A DNA stretch of 64,000 bases from JACPUW01 sp049115495 (lineage in GTDB: Bacteria > Bacteroidota > Bacteroidia > CAILMK01 > JACPUW01): positions 62,001-126,000 of the forward strand of contig JAGDZV010000008.1 in the NCBI GenBank assembly GCA_049115495.1, written 5' to 3'. Shown here piece after piece: positions 8,788-17,323 of the stretch. The notes beneath the pieces are model-generated. The model made no database searches. It saw nothing but the letters and a program-made list of their open reading frames with translations, and had not been told where the DNA came from. How positions within the stretch are numbered: the first letter of the stretch is position 1; each line of letters begins with the position of its first letter. The position numbers and the translations under genes are program-made.

Positions 8788-8793
8788 AACTTG

Positions 8794-8867
8794 TAGCGAA
8801 GACGGGAGTTGAACCCGTGACCTCAGGGTTATGAATCCTGCGCTCTAACCAACTGAGCTACCTCGCC
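8794..8867 (-). tRNA. tRNA-Met (CAT), elongator type
   Basis: A complete 74-nt cloverleaf on the minus strand. Acceptor GGCGAGG pairs with CTTCGCT, the D-arm has GCTCAGTTGGTTAGAGC, the anticodon loop is TTCATAA, and the T-arm is ACGGG-TTCAACT-CCCGT. CCA is not encoded. G1-U72 pairing and an ordinary D-loop separate it from initiator tRNA. A tRNA-Ile2 (CAT with lysidine) identity cannot be excluded by eye, but the sequence resembles Bacteroidota elongator tRNA-Met. Confidence 0.93.
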
Positions 8868-8904
8868 ATTAAATAATTGAAAAACTCATTTGTTTTTCGG
8901 GGTG

Positions 8905-8934
8905 CAAATATAAAATTAGGGTAATTACAACAAA
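8905..8934 (-). promoter_or_regulatory. Bacteroidota-type promoter of tRNA-Met
   Basis: On the minus strand TTTG (8931-8934) lies 18 bp before TATATTTG (8905-8912), matching the Bacteroidota -33/-7 consensus. Transcription would begin about 30 nt upstream of the tRNA 5' end. Confidence 0.7.
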
Positions 8935-8949
8935 ACATATTTTCAGCAT

Positions 8950-9132
8950 TTATTCACCTGAATAAACATCAAACAAGTACTTTCCAAAAGCTAAAGCCCC
9001 TAAAGCCAAGGGTAACAGCAACATATAATTTTCATTTTTTACAATATAAAATGAAAAGCCTGCCAATGCTAAAATGATCAATAGTACTCTATACCATGAT
9101 CCATCAGGGCCAAAAAGTTGTCTTCTAATCAT
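8950..9132 (-). CDS. small two-helix membrane protein
   Basis: 60 residues, family not recognised. Two hydrophobic helices (about 14-31 and 35-52) are separated by the short KNEN turn, after a basic N-terminus MIRRQLFGPDGSW. Its ATG overlaps the alkaline phosphatase stop by 4 bp (9129-9132), which indicates translational coupling and supports it being a real gene. The role is unknown. Confidence 0.65.
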   Translation of the reverse strand: MIRRQLFGPDGSWYRVLLIILALAGFSFYIVKNENYMLLLPLALGALAFGKYLFDVYSGE

Positions 9133-10211
9133 TCAATAAGCTTTTTGAGCTTATGAAAAATGTCAGTATTGTCATAAGTGCCTACAAATAATTCAGATCC
9201 CGGACCATAAGAATAAACAGGAACCATTGATGCCGTATGATCTTTGGTTGTCCACTCTATTGCCATACCAGTACCATCTGCATCACCTGCAGTAATGGTA
9301 TGACCTCCCGTTTCATGATCAGCCAAAACAATAACTAAGGTTTTCTGACTCATTTGCGCATAATCCAAAACACTACCAACTACCTTATCAAAGTCTAATA
9401 ATTCACTAATCATATATTCTTGATCTTGCTCATGCCCTGCCCAGTCTATTTGCGAACCTTCAATCATTAACATGTAGCCGCCCAATCCGCGTAACGGAAA
9501 GTTGCTTTCAACAGTTTTCCAGGCGTTCATTAAAAAGTCTTCTCTCTGGCTGGCCGGTGGCATTCCGTTTTTAGCTGCCAAAACTGCAATTTTATCTCCT
9601 CTCATTCGCTCTGGTTTGCTCTTTAGCTTGCTATAAGTTTTAAAACCACTTTTTCGTAGCGCAAGCTTCAAGTCTAAATCGTCATTTCTATTGAAAAAGA
9701 ATTCACTACCACCACCAATAAATAAGTCAATATTTGAGTAGGTAATCTGTTCAGCTATATTAAACTCGTTTTTTCTGTCTTTGATATGAGCAACAAAAGC
9801 TGCAGGCGTTGCATGAGACACGCTCGAAGTTGCAACAACACCTGTTTTCATGCCTTTATCTTGTGCAATTTCAAAAATATTTTTTACAGAATTTCCTTCG
9901 GCGTCTACACCTATATACCCATTATTTGTTTTTATACCACAAGCAAATGCAGTAGCACCAGCACCGCTATCAGTTATTAAATTATTGGCGCTGTGTGTAG
10001 TAATCATCCCGATTTTGCCAAATCTATCAAGATTTAAGGTTCCACCATTTGCATATTTAGCTGCTGATATTTGAGATAGCCCCATACCATCTCCAATCAT
10101 TATAATGACATTTTCAGGCTTTTCAACTTTCTCTTTATCCTTGGGAGCCAGAGCGTTATAACTAAGTAAAACACCGCAAAAAACAACTGTAACAAGAAGA
10201 ATTCTTTTCAT
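9129..10211 (-). CDS. alkaline phosphatase
   Basis: A periplasmic alkaline phosphatase superfamily hydrolase of about 360 residues. It has MIGDGMGLSQISAAKY (first metal-binding Asp), TDSGAGATAFACG (phosphoserine nucleophile, equivalent to the DSA motif of E. coli PhoA), the zinc ligands IEGSQIDWAGHEQD, and LADHETGG. A signal peptide is seen with the start at 10211 (MKRILLVTVVFCGVLL). The ATG one codon upstream is equally possible, while longer starts run back into dprA. It releases phosphate from organic esters. It lies 10 bp downstream of dprA and is coupled to the 60-residue membrane protein. Confidence 0.92.
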   Translation of the reverse strand: MKRILLVTVVFCGVLLSYNALAPKDKEKVEKPENVIIMIGDGMGLSQISAAKYANGGTLNLDRFGKIGMITTHSANNLITDSGAGATAFACGIKTNNGYIGVDAEGNSVKNIFEIAQDKGMKTGVVATSSVSHATPAAFVAHIKDRKNEFNIAEQITYSNIDLFIGGGSEFFFNRNDDLDLKLALRKSGFKTYSKLKSKPERMRGDKIAVLAAKNGMPPASQREDFLMNAWKTVESNFPLRGLGGYMLMIEGSQIDWAGHEQDQEYMISELLDFDKVVGSVLDYAQMSQKTLVIVLADHETGGHTITAGDADGTGMAIEWTTKDHTASMVPVYSYGPGSELFVGTYDNTDIFHKLKKLIE

Positions 10212-10221
10212 CATAACATTT

Positions 10222-11328
10222 TTAAACCGCCTTATAATTATTACCAGGAAGTGATTTAACAAAGCCATTAAACTCCATGCTTAGCAAGAGTAACGCTAAG
10301 TCAGTTTGATTCATATCTAAATCATGACACATTTTGTCTAGATTCATTTTTTGAGAAGGTTTGTCTCTCAAATACAAGTAAATACGTTTCTCAACACCTT
10401 TTAGTTGATTGGCTTTTTGATTTTGATTATTTTGAGTTCCAGGAGTAGGCCAACCCATATGCCAAGCAAGATCGGCGGCACATTCAATTAGTTGTGCTTT
10501 TTGTCGTTTTATAAGCATATTGCATCCAAGTGAGCGCTCATCAGATGTTTTTCCAGGAAAAGCATAAACATCCCTACTATATGAATGCGCTATTTCGGCA
10601 GTAATTAATGATCCGCCTTTGGCTGCCGACTCTACCACTACCAATGCATCAATAAGACCTGCCACCAAACGGTTTCGTCTAGGAAAAAACTCTTTAAGCA
10701 TTGGGGTTTTACTCAATTGCTCTGTCATAAGCCCTCCACTACTCACCATCTCTCTTGCTGTATTTGTATGTGCACTTGGATATACAGCATCAAGCCCGCT
10801 GGCCATTACACCAATAGTAGGAATTTCGTTGCTAAGTGATTTTTTATGGCACTGTATATCAACACCATAAGCCAAACCGCTTACTGTAATTATATTGTAG
10901 TGTTTTAGATCATTAAGTAGAGTTTCAACCATTTGTTTACCATAGTCAGTGGCTTTTCTTGTACCCACAATACCAACAACCCGCGGATGGTTCAGTGAAA
11001 CAGTTCCTTTATAAAAAATTACCGCTGGAGCATTTCCTAATTGTTTCAACCTAGCAGGATAACCTTCTTCAGCAAAAGTTAAAACTTCAATTTTATGATT
11101 CTCAATAAAATTAAGTTCTTCTTCTATGCGATTGAATTTTTTGAAATTTGCAATATTCTCAACAGTTTTGGGTCCTAAACCTTGTAAAGAGAGCAATTCT
11201 TTTTTTGGTGCCTTAAATACTTCTTGAGCGCAACCTACAGCTGAAATTAATGTTCTCGCACCTTCTGCACCTACCCCCTTTACCTGTGTTAAGGCCATGG
11301 TATAAAAAAGCTCATCTCCTACAACCAT
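10222..11328 (-). CDS. dprA: DNA-processing protein DprA
   Basis: 368 residues, the normal length for DprA with its C-terminal domain. An N-terminal helix-hairpin-helix-like region (about 30-75, LLSLQGLGPKTVENIANF) precedes the Rossmann-like core: GIVGTRKATDYGKQM, TVSGLAYGVDIQCHKKSL, the MASGLDAVYPSAH loop, EFFPRRNRLVAGL and SAAKGGSLITAEIA. A winged-helix domain closes the protein (about 308-365). DprA loads RecA onto incoming single-stranded DNA in natural transformation. It overlaps the SLC13 permease gene by 10 bp. comF at 53003 is a second competence-family gene in the window. Confidence 0.95.
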   Translation of the reverse strand: MVVGDELFYTMALTQVKGVGAEGARTLISAVGCAQEVFKAPKKELLSLQGLGPKTVENIANFKKFNRIEEELNFIENHKIEVLTFAEEGYPARLKQLGNAPAVIFYKGTVSLNHPRVVGIVGTRKATDYGKQMVETLLNDLKHYNIITVSGLAYGVDIQCHKKSLSNEIPTIGVMASGLDAVYPSAHTNTAREMVSSGGLMTEQLSKTPMLKEFFPRRNRLVAGLIDALVVVESAAKGGSLITAEIAHSYSRDVYAFPGKTSDERSLGCNMLIKRQKAQLIECAADLAWHMGWPTPGTQNNQNQKANQLKGVEKRIYLYLRDKPSQKMNLDKMCHDLDMNQTDLALLLLSMEFNGFVKSLPGNNYKAV

Positions 11329-13094
11329 AGATCATATTTATAAGCCAAAATAACTATGGTTAAAACAAAACATATAAGGGTTAATGGAAACCCAAACTTT
11401 AAATAATCGCTGAATTTATAGCCTCCTGGCCCGTAAACCATTAAATTGGTTTGATAACCAATAGGACTTAAAAAGCTAAAGCTTGCAGCGTAGGCCACCG
11501 TAAAAATGAAAGGTTCGGCCTGTAAGCCCATGGCGTTGCTTAAGCTCAAGGCAATAGGGAGTGCCAGTGTGGCTGCCGCAACATTTGTGATAAACTCAGT
11601 GAGCAAATTAGTAAGTAAATAAATCCCAATTAGTACACCAACTGGTCCAAATCCGCCCATAACTGTAGAAAGTCCATTAGCAATTAAGAGTGCAGAACCA
11701 CTTTTTTCCATAGCCAAACCAATAGCCAAAGAAAGGGCTGCAATAAAGGCTAAATTAAGATCTAAACTACGCTGTAACTCACCTGGACGTACCCACTTTA
11801 GAATTAATGCAAAAGCTACATAGAGCAACAGTAGTTTAAAAAGACTCATTACTTCAAAAACCGCCAATAGTATTGCCAGCACAGCACCCAAGGTAATCAT
11901 CCAAGCTTTTTTGGAGTCTATATTATCTATTTGCTTTATCCTTGATAGAACATTAAACTCTCTTCTGTTAATTCGTTTTCCAAAGTCTTTTCCGGTCATT
12001 AGCACCAGTAAATCTCCTGTTTGAAGCACCATTTCACCAATTTTGCCAGAGAGCCTTTCGCCATGGCGTTGAACCCCTACTATGGCTGCATCAAACCGAC
12101 CTCTAAAATCAGTTTCGCGCACCTTTTTACCTACCAATCTAGAATTGTAGGATACCACGGCTTCTACCATGTTTATTAGCTCTTGTTGTGGAATATCCTT
12201 TAAAACAGGAAGTGTAAGTCCAAAATCGGAATTTAGAAGATCAGGAATGCTATCGGTGTTTCCGGCAAAGATTAAAGCATCGCCTTCTCTTATATTTTGA
12301 GTAGGTTTTACCGGGCCAATTAGCCTATTACCCCTAACAATCTCAACCAAATAAAGCCCATTAAGCGATCTTAAATCAGCTTCTTCTACCGTTTTATCAA
12401 TTAATCTTGAACCCGGTTTTACTTTAGTTTCTACTAGATAATCTTTTGTGCTAGTTTTTAATGAATCAATTGCATCTGTATTTGATGGCAATATTTTAAA
12501 CCCAATAGTTGACATATAAACAATTCCAATAATTACCACTGGAATTCCAACCCACACAAAATCGAATACATTAAAACCTACAAAACCATATTCTTGAGCC
12601 AAGCCATTAACAATCAAATTAGTAGATGTACCAATGAGTGTCATTGTTCCTCCCAAAATTGCTGCAAAAGATAAGGGAAGAAGAACCCTTGAAGGTGCAA
12701 CCCCATTTCGTTTTCCCCAACTAAATACGTAAGGTATAAAAGCCGCCACAATGGGCGTATTATTTAAAAAGCCAGAAACTAAAGCACTAAACGGAAGTAG
12801 TTTTCTTATGAATTTACCATAGCTATCGGCATTGGCAAAAAGTTTATCTAACCAAAGCTCAAGCAACTTAGCCTTTTGAATGATAGAACTTATGATTAAC
12901 AGCAAAATGATAACTGCCACTTGCTCATTTGAAAAGCCAGAAAGCATATCACTTGAATCAATAACCCCTAATATCAATAATGCAGAAGCCGCCAAACCAA
13001 AAAGCACTATTGGCCTTGCAGTTTCTTTGTATAGCCCAACAATTAAAATTAGAATAATTGAAAGGGTACTTATTTGATCAAAAGTTATTTCCAT
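11319..13094 (-). CDS. SLC13/DASS family permease with two TrkA-C (RCK-C) domains
   Basis: A 591-residue inner-membrane transporter of the divalent anion:Na+ symporter type. Two membrane halves (about 1-200 and 395-591) flank two soluble RCK_C modules: about 215-290 (PGSRLIDKTVEEADLRSLNG...REGDALIFAG) and about 305-380 (SRLVGKKVRETDFRGRFDA...GDLLVLMTG). SNT-type motifs are seen in both halves (GTSTNLIVNG and SPIGYQTNLMVYGPGGY). Similar proteins carry sulfate, dicarboxylates or other anions; the substrate cannot be deduced. It shares strand with dprA and overlaps it by 10 bp. Confidence 0.9.
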   Translation of the reverse strand: MEITFDQISTLSIILILIVGLYKETARPIVLFGLAASALLILGVIDSSDMLSGFSNEQVAVIILLLIISSIIQKAKLLELWLDKLFANADSYGKFIRKLLPFSALVSGFLNNTPIVAAFIPYVFSWGKRNGVAPSRVLLPLSFAAILGGTMTLIGTSTNLIVNGLAQEYGFVGFNVFDFVWVGIPVVIIGIVYMSTIGFKILPSNTDAIDSLKTSTKDYLVETKVKPGSRLIDKTVEEADLRSLNGLYLVEIVRGNRLIGPVKPTQNIREGDALIFAGNTDSIPDLLNSDFGLTLPVLKDIPQQELINMVEAVVSYNSRLVGKKVRETDFRGRFDAAIVGVQRHGERLSGKIGEMVLQTGDLLVLMTGKDFGKRINRREFNVLSRIKQIDNIDSKKAWMITLGAVLAILLAVFEVMSLFKLLLLYVAFALILKWVRPGELQRSLDLNLAFIAALSLAIGLAMEKSGSALLIANGLSTVMGGFGPVGVLIGIYLLTNLLTEFITNVAAATLALPIALSLSNAMGLQAEPFIFTVAYAASFSFLSPIGYQTNLMVYGPGGYKFSDYLKFGFPLTLICFVLTIVILAYKYDLWL

Positions 13095-13209
13095 AAATCC
13101 GACGGCGCAATTTTAGCATCCTTTTATGAATTTAAATATGCTCTTTTTCTCAAAAGCGCTTTTAGTGTAGTTTTTAACCTTTTAACTATTCTCAATAAGA
13201 GCTTATGTA

Positions 13210-13237
13210 TTTGGCCAATTCACTAAAGATATATTTG
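13210..13237 (+). promoter_or_regulatory. promoter of ybaB
   Basis: TTTG (13210-13213) lies 16 bp before TATATTTG (13230-13237). The gene starts 25 bp further on. Confidence 0.6.
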
Positions 13238-13262
13238 CAGCCCAAAAAAATGAAATTACACC

Positions 13263-13598
13263 ATGTTTGATATGTTTAAAATGCTCGGCAAAATCAATGA
13301 AGTAAAAGCTGAAGCTGAAAAAGTAAAAGAAGAATTAAAAGACATAGAGATACACGAAACTGATTCAAAAGAATGGGTTCAAATAGTTGCTACAGCTGAT
13401 AAAAATATTAGAAGCATTAGTATTGATGACTCTGTACTTTTTCCTGAAAAGAAAGAAGAAGTTGACGCTGCTGTTTTAGAAGCTACCCAAAGAGCATTAA
13501 AGGCAGCGGCTGACAAAGCCAAAGCATTAATTAAAGAAAGAATTAACGATAAGTATCCTGAAATTGCGGGAATGGGTTTAGATAAGTGGTTGGGTTAA
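13263..13598 (+). CDS. YbaB/EbfC family nucleoid-associated protein
   Basis: 111 residues, the usual family size. The N-terminal helix (MFDMFKMLGKINEVKAEAEKVKEEL), the central beta sheet (IEIHETDSKEWVQIVATADKNIRSISID) and the C-terminal helix (VDAAVLEATQRALKAAADKAKALIKE) match the tweezer-like YbaB dimer that binds DNA. It lacks the neighbours dnaX and recR common in other phyla. The stop overlaps the convergent acetyltransferase-like gene by 4 bp. Confidence 0.92.
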   Translation: MFDMFKMLGKINEVKAEAEKVKEELKDIEIHETDSKEWVQIVATADKNIRSISIDDSVLFPEKKEEVDAAVLEATQRALKAAADKAKALIKERINDKYPEIAGMGLDKWLG

Positions 13599-14776
13599 TC
13601 CTGATCACTATCTTTTACACCCACCATGGGATATCTCTTAAATTCTTTTGTTCTGTCAAATAGATATCTGTATGTGTGGTAAGTTCTATACTTTTTACCA
13701 CCCACTTGTTCTACAATTCTTATCATTTTTGGATTAAAATCACCAATCCAATTCATTTCAAGCGTATCGTATTTATTCTTTGGCTGCAGCAATTTGGCCG
13801 TAGCCATTACCATTGCACCTTCTACACCTTTCTTTTGATGCTCAGGCACAACGCCAAATACAACACCGTAAACCTTCCGTATTGGTCTTAAGTAAAAATG
13901 ATAAGCAAACTTTATTTTACCCCACCAGTTTAGTTTTCCGTTTACGTGCCTAAATATTGTATTCAACTCAGGCAGCATTATAAAAAAGCTTACCGGTTTG
14001 TCGCCATGAAAACCAAACCAGATCAATTCATCAATCATAACTTGTTTCATGGTTTTCATAATCGCCATGGCCTGCTCCTTTCGCATGCCTTTGAATCCTT
14101 TATGGGCGCCACCCCAAGCTAAATTGTACACTTCTCTAAAGTATTCGGCATACTCAGGAAGTTTCTTTTTTTCAATATGTCTAAATGAATACTTTGGATC
14201 TTTTGCAATTCGATCTGCCTTAACTTGATAGCTTTCAATTAATGGAGTTGCAACATCTCTTATGTAAGTAAATTGCTTAAAGTAAACTTGAAATCCATAA
14301 TTCTCAAAAAGCTTTTGATAATAAGGTGGATTATAGTTCATGTTATAAGTTGGCGGGTCGAAAGGTTCAATTAGTAAACCCCAAAACTTATCGCGTTCAC
14401 CAAAGTTAATTGGACCATCCATGGCTTCCATTCCATGCTCTGCTAAGTAAGCTTGGCATGTGTCTAACAAAAGGTTGGCTGCGTTCTGATCATCAATACA
14501 TTCAAAAAAACCCATGGCACCAGTGGGTTGATCATTGCTTTTAGCAGTTCTATCATTTATAAAAGCGCTTACCCTTCCAATGGTTTCATTTCCATCTTTT
14601 AACAACCAACGCTTTAATTTACCGTGCCTAAAAAATTTATTCTTCTTCTTATCAAAAACGGCTTCAACATCATGTTCTAGCGGTGCAATCCAGTTCTTAT
14701 CGTTCTTGTATATTTTATAAGGAAGCTTGATAAATTCTTTAGCAAGCTTTTCATCATTTACCTCAATAATTTGCAT
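13595..14776 (-). CDS. GNAT-like acyltransferase family protein
   Basis: A 393-residue soluble protein of a family frequent in Bacteroidota. N-terminal residues about 1-75 (LPYKIYKNDKNWIAPLEHDVEAVFD...RWLLKDGNETIGRVSAFIND) and the C-terminal part (GVVFGVVPEHQKKGVEGAMVMATAKLL, then EMNWIGDFNPKMIRIVEQVGGKKYRTYHTYRYLF) resemble two GNAT-fold halves. The second contains a loosely conserved acetyl-CoA loop (PEHQKKGVEGA). Substrate is unknown. It is convergent with ybaB and divergent from hppA. Confidence 0.75.
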   Translation of the reverse strand: MQIIEVNDEKLAKEFIKLPYKIYKNDKNWIAPLEHDVEAVFDKKKNKFFRHGKLKRWLLKDGNETIGRVSAFINDRTAKSNDQPTGAMGFFECIDDQNAANLLLDTCQAYLAEHGMEAMDGPINFGERDKFWGLLIEPFDPPTYNMNYNPPYYQKLFENYGFQVYFKQFTYIRDVATPLIESYQVKADRIAKDPKYSFRHIEKKKLPEYAEYFREVYNLAWGGAHKGFKGMRKEQAMAIMKTMKQVMIDELIWFGFHGDKPVSFFIMLPELNTIFRHVNGKLNWWGKIKFAYHFYLRPIRKVYGVVFGVVPEHQKKGVEGAMVMATAKLLQPKNKYDTLEMNWIGDFNPKMIRIVEQVGGKKYRTYHTYRYLFDRTKEFKRYPMVGVKDSDQD

Positions 14777-14868
14777 TCGGCAAATTTAGATTTACGCGTA
14801 CAATAAGAAAGGTTAAAAACTTTGTCATTTCTTGATATGGCAAACATTCTCCTATTAATGCATAAGGC

Positions 14869-14876
14869 TATATTTG
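14869..14876 (+). promoter_or_regulatory. -7 element upstream of hppA
   Basis: TATATTTG matches the Bacteroidota -7 consensus, 29 bp before the hppA ATG. No convincing -33 TTTG stands at the right distance. Confidence 0.45.
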
Positions 14877-14905
14877 CACGCTATTTTAAAAAATGACTTA
14901 TAGAA

Positions 14906-17203
14906 ATGTCTAATTTAATCTATTTGGTTCCAATTCTAGGCCTTGTAGGCCTTTTGGTAATGTTTGTGAAGGCGCAATGGGTAAAAAAACAAGATGCCGG
15001 AAATGAAAAAATGACGAAGCTAGCCGGCTATATTAAAGAAGGTGCTTTGGCTTTTTTGAAAGCAGAATATAAAATGCTTGCATTATTCGTAGTAATTGCT
15101 GGTGTTCTGCTAGGTGTAGTTTCAATGGTTGTAGAAACCACCCATTGGTTTATAGTTATTGCTTTTGTTATAGGTGCTGTTTTTTCAGCAGTTGCCGGAA
15201 ACATAGGAATGCGAATTGCAACAGATGCGAACGTAAGAACTACACAAGCTGCTAGATCAAGCTTAAAACAAGCACTAAAAGTATCTTTTACTGCAGGTAC
15301 TGTTATGGGCCTTGGCGTTGCAGGCTTGGCTGTATTTGGATTGAGTGTAATTTTCGCTGCCCTTACTACCATGTGGATGACTGATGGATATGATTATGGT
15401 GATATGACTATGATTCTTGAAGCATTGGCTGGTTTCTCATTAGGAGCAGAATCAATAGCATTATTTGCTCGTGTAGGTGGTGGTATATATACAAAAGCTG
15501 CCGATGTTGGCGCTGACCTTGTAGGTAAAGTAGAAGCAGGTATTCCTGAAGATGATCCTCGTAACCCAGCAACAATTGCTGATAATGTAGGTGATAATGT
15601 AGGTGACGTTGCCGGTATGGGAGCCGACCTTTTTGGTTCATATGTTGCAACAATGCTTGCCGCTATGGTTTTAGGAAACTACGTAGTTAATGATCATTCA
15701 ACAGGCGCTGGTATGGCTGATGAGTTCGGAGGAATTGGTCCAATCTTATTGCCAGTACTAATCGCAGGTTTGGGTATTATATTCTCTATTATAGGTACTA
15801 TGGTGGTTCGTATAAAAGATGAAAGTGCTAAAGAAAAAGAAGTACAAGGTGCATTTAACATAGGTAACTGGGGTTCAATTATACTTACAGGTATTGCCAC
15901 CTTCTTTGTAATTCAATGGATGTTGCCAGAAACATTAAACATGACATTTTTTGGCGAAGCCAACAGAGATGTTTCTTCAATGAATGTATTCTTCGCAGTA
16001 TTGGTAGGTTTGGCTGTAGGTGGTTTAATTAGCTACCTTACTGAATACTATACTGCCATTGGTAAAAAGCCTGTAAATACAATTGTTCAAAACTCATCAA
16101 CTGGTGCGGCTACCAACATTATTGCAGGTTTGGCTCAAGGAATGATGTCAACTTTCTTACCAGTAATTCTATTTGCCGCTGCTATATGGGCTGCTTATGC
16201 TTTTGCTGGTTTTTATGGTGTTGCAATTGCTGCTTCTGCAATGATGGCAACAACTGCTATGCAATTAGCCATTGATGCTTTTGGACCTATAGCTGACAAT
16301 GCAGGTGGCATTGCTGAAATGAGTGAACTGCCAAGTGAAGTAAGAACTAAAACTGATATTTTAGATACAGTTGGTAACACAACTGCTGCTACAGGAAAAG
16401 GATTTGCGATTGCTTCAGCTGCACTTACTGCGCTTGCGCTTTTCGCTGCTTATGTAACATTTACTGGTATTGACGGTATCAACATTTTTAAAGCACCAGT
16501 ATTGGCTGCACTTTTTGTTGGTGCTATGATTCCTGTAGTATTCTCAGCATTGGCAATGAGCGCTGTTGGTAAAGCGGCCATGGCTATGGTAAAAGAAGTT
16601 AGAAGACAGTTCAAAGAAATTCCTGGAATAATGGAAAGTAAAGCCGAGCCTGAATATGACAAATGTGTTGAGATTTCTACTGAAGCTTCTTTAAAAGAGA
16701 TGATGGTTCCTGGATTATTAACAATTCTAACCCCAATTATAATTGCATTTGCAACTTCAATACTTACTGGCGATGCCATTTTAGCTGCTGAAGTATTAGG
16801 TGGTTATATGGCAGGTGTTACCGTTTCAGGTGTAATGTGGGCTATTTTCCAAAACAACGCAGGTGGTGCTTGGGATAATGCTAAGAAATCATTTGAAGCC
16901 GGTGTTGAGATTGATGGTAAGATGGAATACAAAGGTTCTGATGCTCACAAAGCAGCTGTAACCGGCGATACTGTTGGTGATCCATTTAAAGATACATCAG
17001 GCCCATCAATGAATATCTTAATCAAACTTACTTGCCTTGTAGGGTTGGTAATTGCTCCTATTCTAGGTCAGCAAGGTGGCCATACCCATGGAGAAGGCCA
17101 TGGTTCCATTGAAATCAACAATGAAAATGAAATTGAAGTTGATGAAGTTGTAGCCAATATTGAAAAAGAAAAAACCGAGTTCTATACCAAATACGGTAAA
17201 TAG
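14906..17203 (+). CDS. hppA: membrane-bound ion-translocating pyrophosphatase (K+-dependent type)
   Basis: 765 residues with about 16 membrane helices. It hydrolyses cytoplasmic pyrophosphate and pumps Na+ and/or H+ out. The substrate-binding motifs are all present: DVGADLVGKVEAGIPEDDPRNPATIADNVGDNVGD around residues 205-245, GNTTAATGKGFA around 490, and DNAGGAWDNAKK-like (NNAGGAWDNAKKSFE) plus DTVGDPFKDTSGPSMN near the C-terminus. Ala in GNTTAA, where K+-independent enzymes have Lys, points to the K+-dependent subclass, which includes Na+ pumps. A His/Glu-rich C-terminal tail (GGHTHGEGHGS) follows the last helix. It is monocistronic, with a promoter element and a strong terminator. Confidence 0.96.
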   Translation: MSNLIYLVPILGLVGLLVMFVKAQWVKKQDAGNEKMTKLAGYIKEGALAFLKAEYKMLALFVVIAGVLLGVVSMVVETTHWFIVIAFVIGAVFSAVAGNIGMRIATDANVRTTQAARSSLKQALKVSFTAGTVMGLGVAGLAVFGLSVIFAALTTMWMTDGYDYGDMTMILEALAGFSLGAESIALFARVGGGIYTKAADVGADLVGKVEAGIPEDDPRNPATIADNVGDNVGDVAGMGADLFGSYVATMLAAMVLGNYVVNDHSTGAGMADEFGGIGPILLPVLIAGLGIIFSIIGTMVVRIKDESAKEKEVQGAFNIGNWGSIILTGIATFFVIQWMLPETLNMTFFGEANRDVSSMNVFFAVLVGLAVGGLISYLTEYYTAIGKKPVNTIVQNSSTGAATNIIAGLAQGMMSTFLPVILFAAAIWAAYAFAGFYGVAIAASAMMATTAMQLAIDAFGPIADNAGGIAEMSELPSEVRTKTDILDTVGNTTAATGKGFAIASAALTALALFAAYVTFTGIDGINIFKAPVLAALFVGAMIPVVFSALAMSAVGKAAMAMVKEVRRQFKEIPGIMESKAEPEYDKCVEISTEASLKEMMVPGLLTILTPIIIAFATSILTGDAILAAEVLGGYMAGVTVSGVMWAIFQNNAGGAWDNAKKSFEAGVEIDGKMEYKGSDAHKAAVTGDTVGDPFKDTSGPSMNILIKLTCLVGLVIAPILGQQGGHTHGEGHGSIEINNENEIEVDEVVANIEKEKTEFYTKYGK

Positions 17204-17225
17204 AACAAAAGGTTAAACCCATAGA

Positions 17226-17258
17226 AAATCCCTGTCAGCAATGGCAGGGATTTTTTTT
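17226..17258 (+). terminator. terminator of hppA
   Basis: AATCCCTG (17227-17234) pairs with CAGGGATT (17245-17252), followed by eight T, 23 bp after the hppA stop. Confidence 0.9.
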
Positions 17259-17323
17259 GTTTAATATTCTACAAAGTGACTTGAGTCAGCAATATTGGTC
17301 TTTTTTACAAAAACCTTTGCTTC

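Larger units (their letters stand above)
8273..8793 (-). repeat. 121-bp tandem repeats of truncated tRNA-Met plus terminator
   Basis: Four units are visible: 8273-8393 (diverged), 8394-8514, 8515-8635 and 8673-8793. The last three are in exact 121-bp register (shared TGTAGCGAAG start). The intact tRNA-Met gene begins one period later at 8794. Each unit holds, read on the minus strand, the T-arm and acceptor 3' strand of tRNA-Met, a 16-bp palindrome in place of the anticodon 3' stem and variable loop, no D-arm or 5' acceptor strand, and then a terminator-like hairpin. A run of N at 8637-8668 interrupts the array, so the true copy number is unknown. Confidence 0.9.

Noticed and set aside
8273..8793. 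Possible CRISPR array (regular repeats)
   Set aside because: The whole 121-bp unit is repeated with no variable spacers, each unit is tRNA-plus-terminator sequence, and there are no cas genes.
15408..15653. Open frame on the minus strand inside hppA
   Set aside because: Low-complexity His/Leu/Gln product that mirrors the codon pattern of the strongly supported pyrophosphatase gene.
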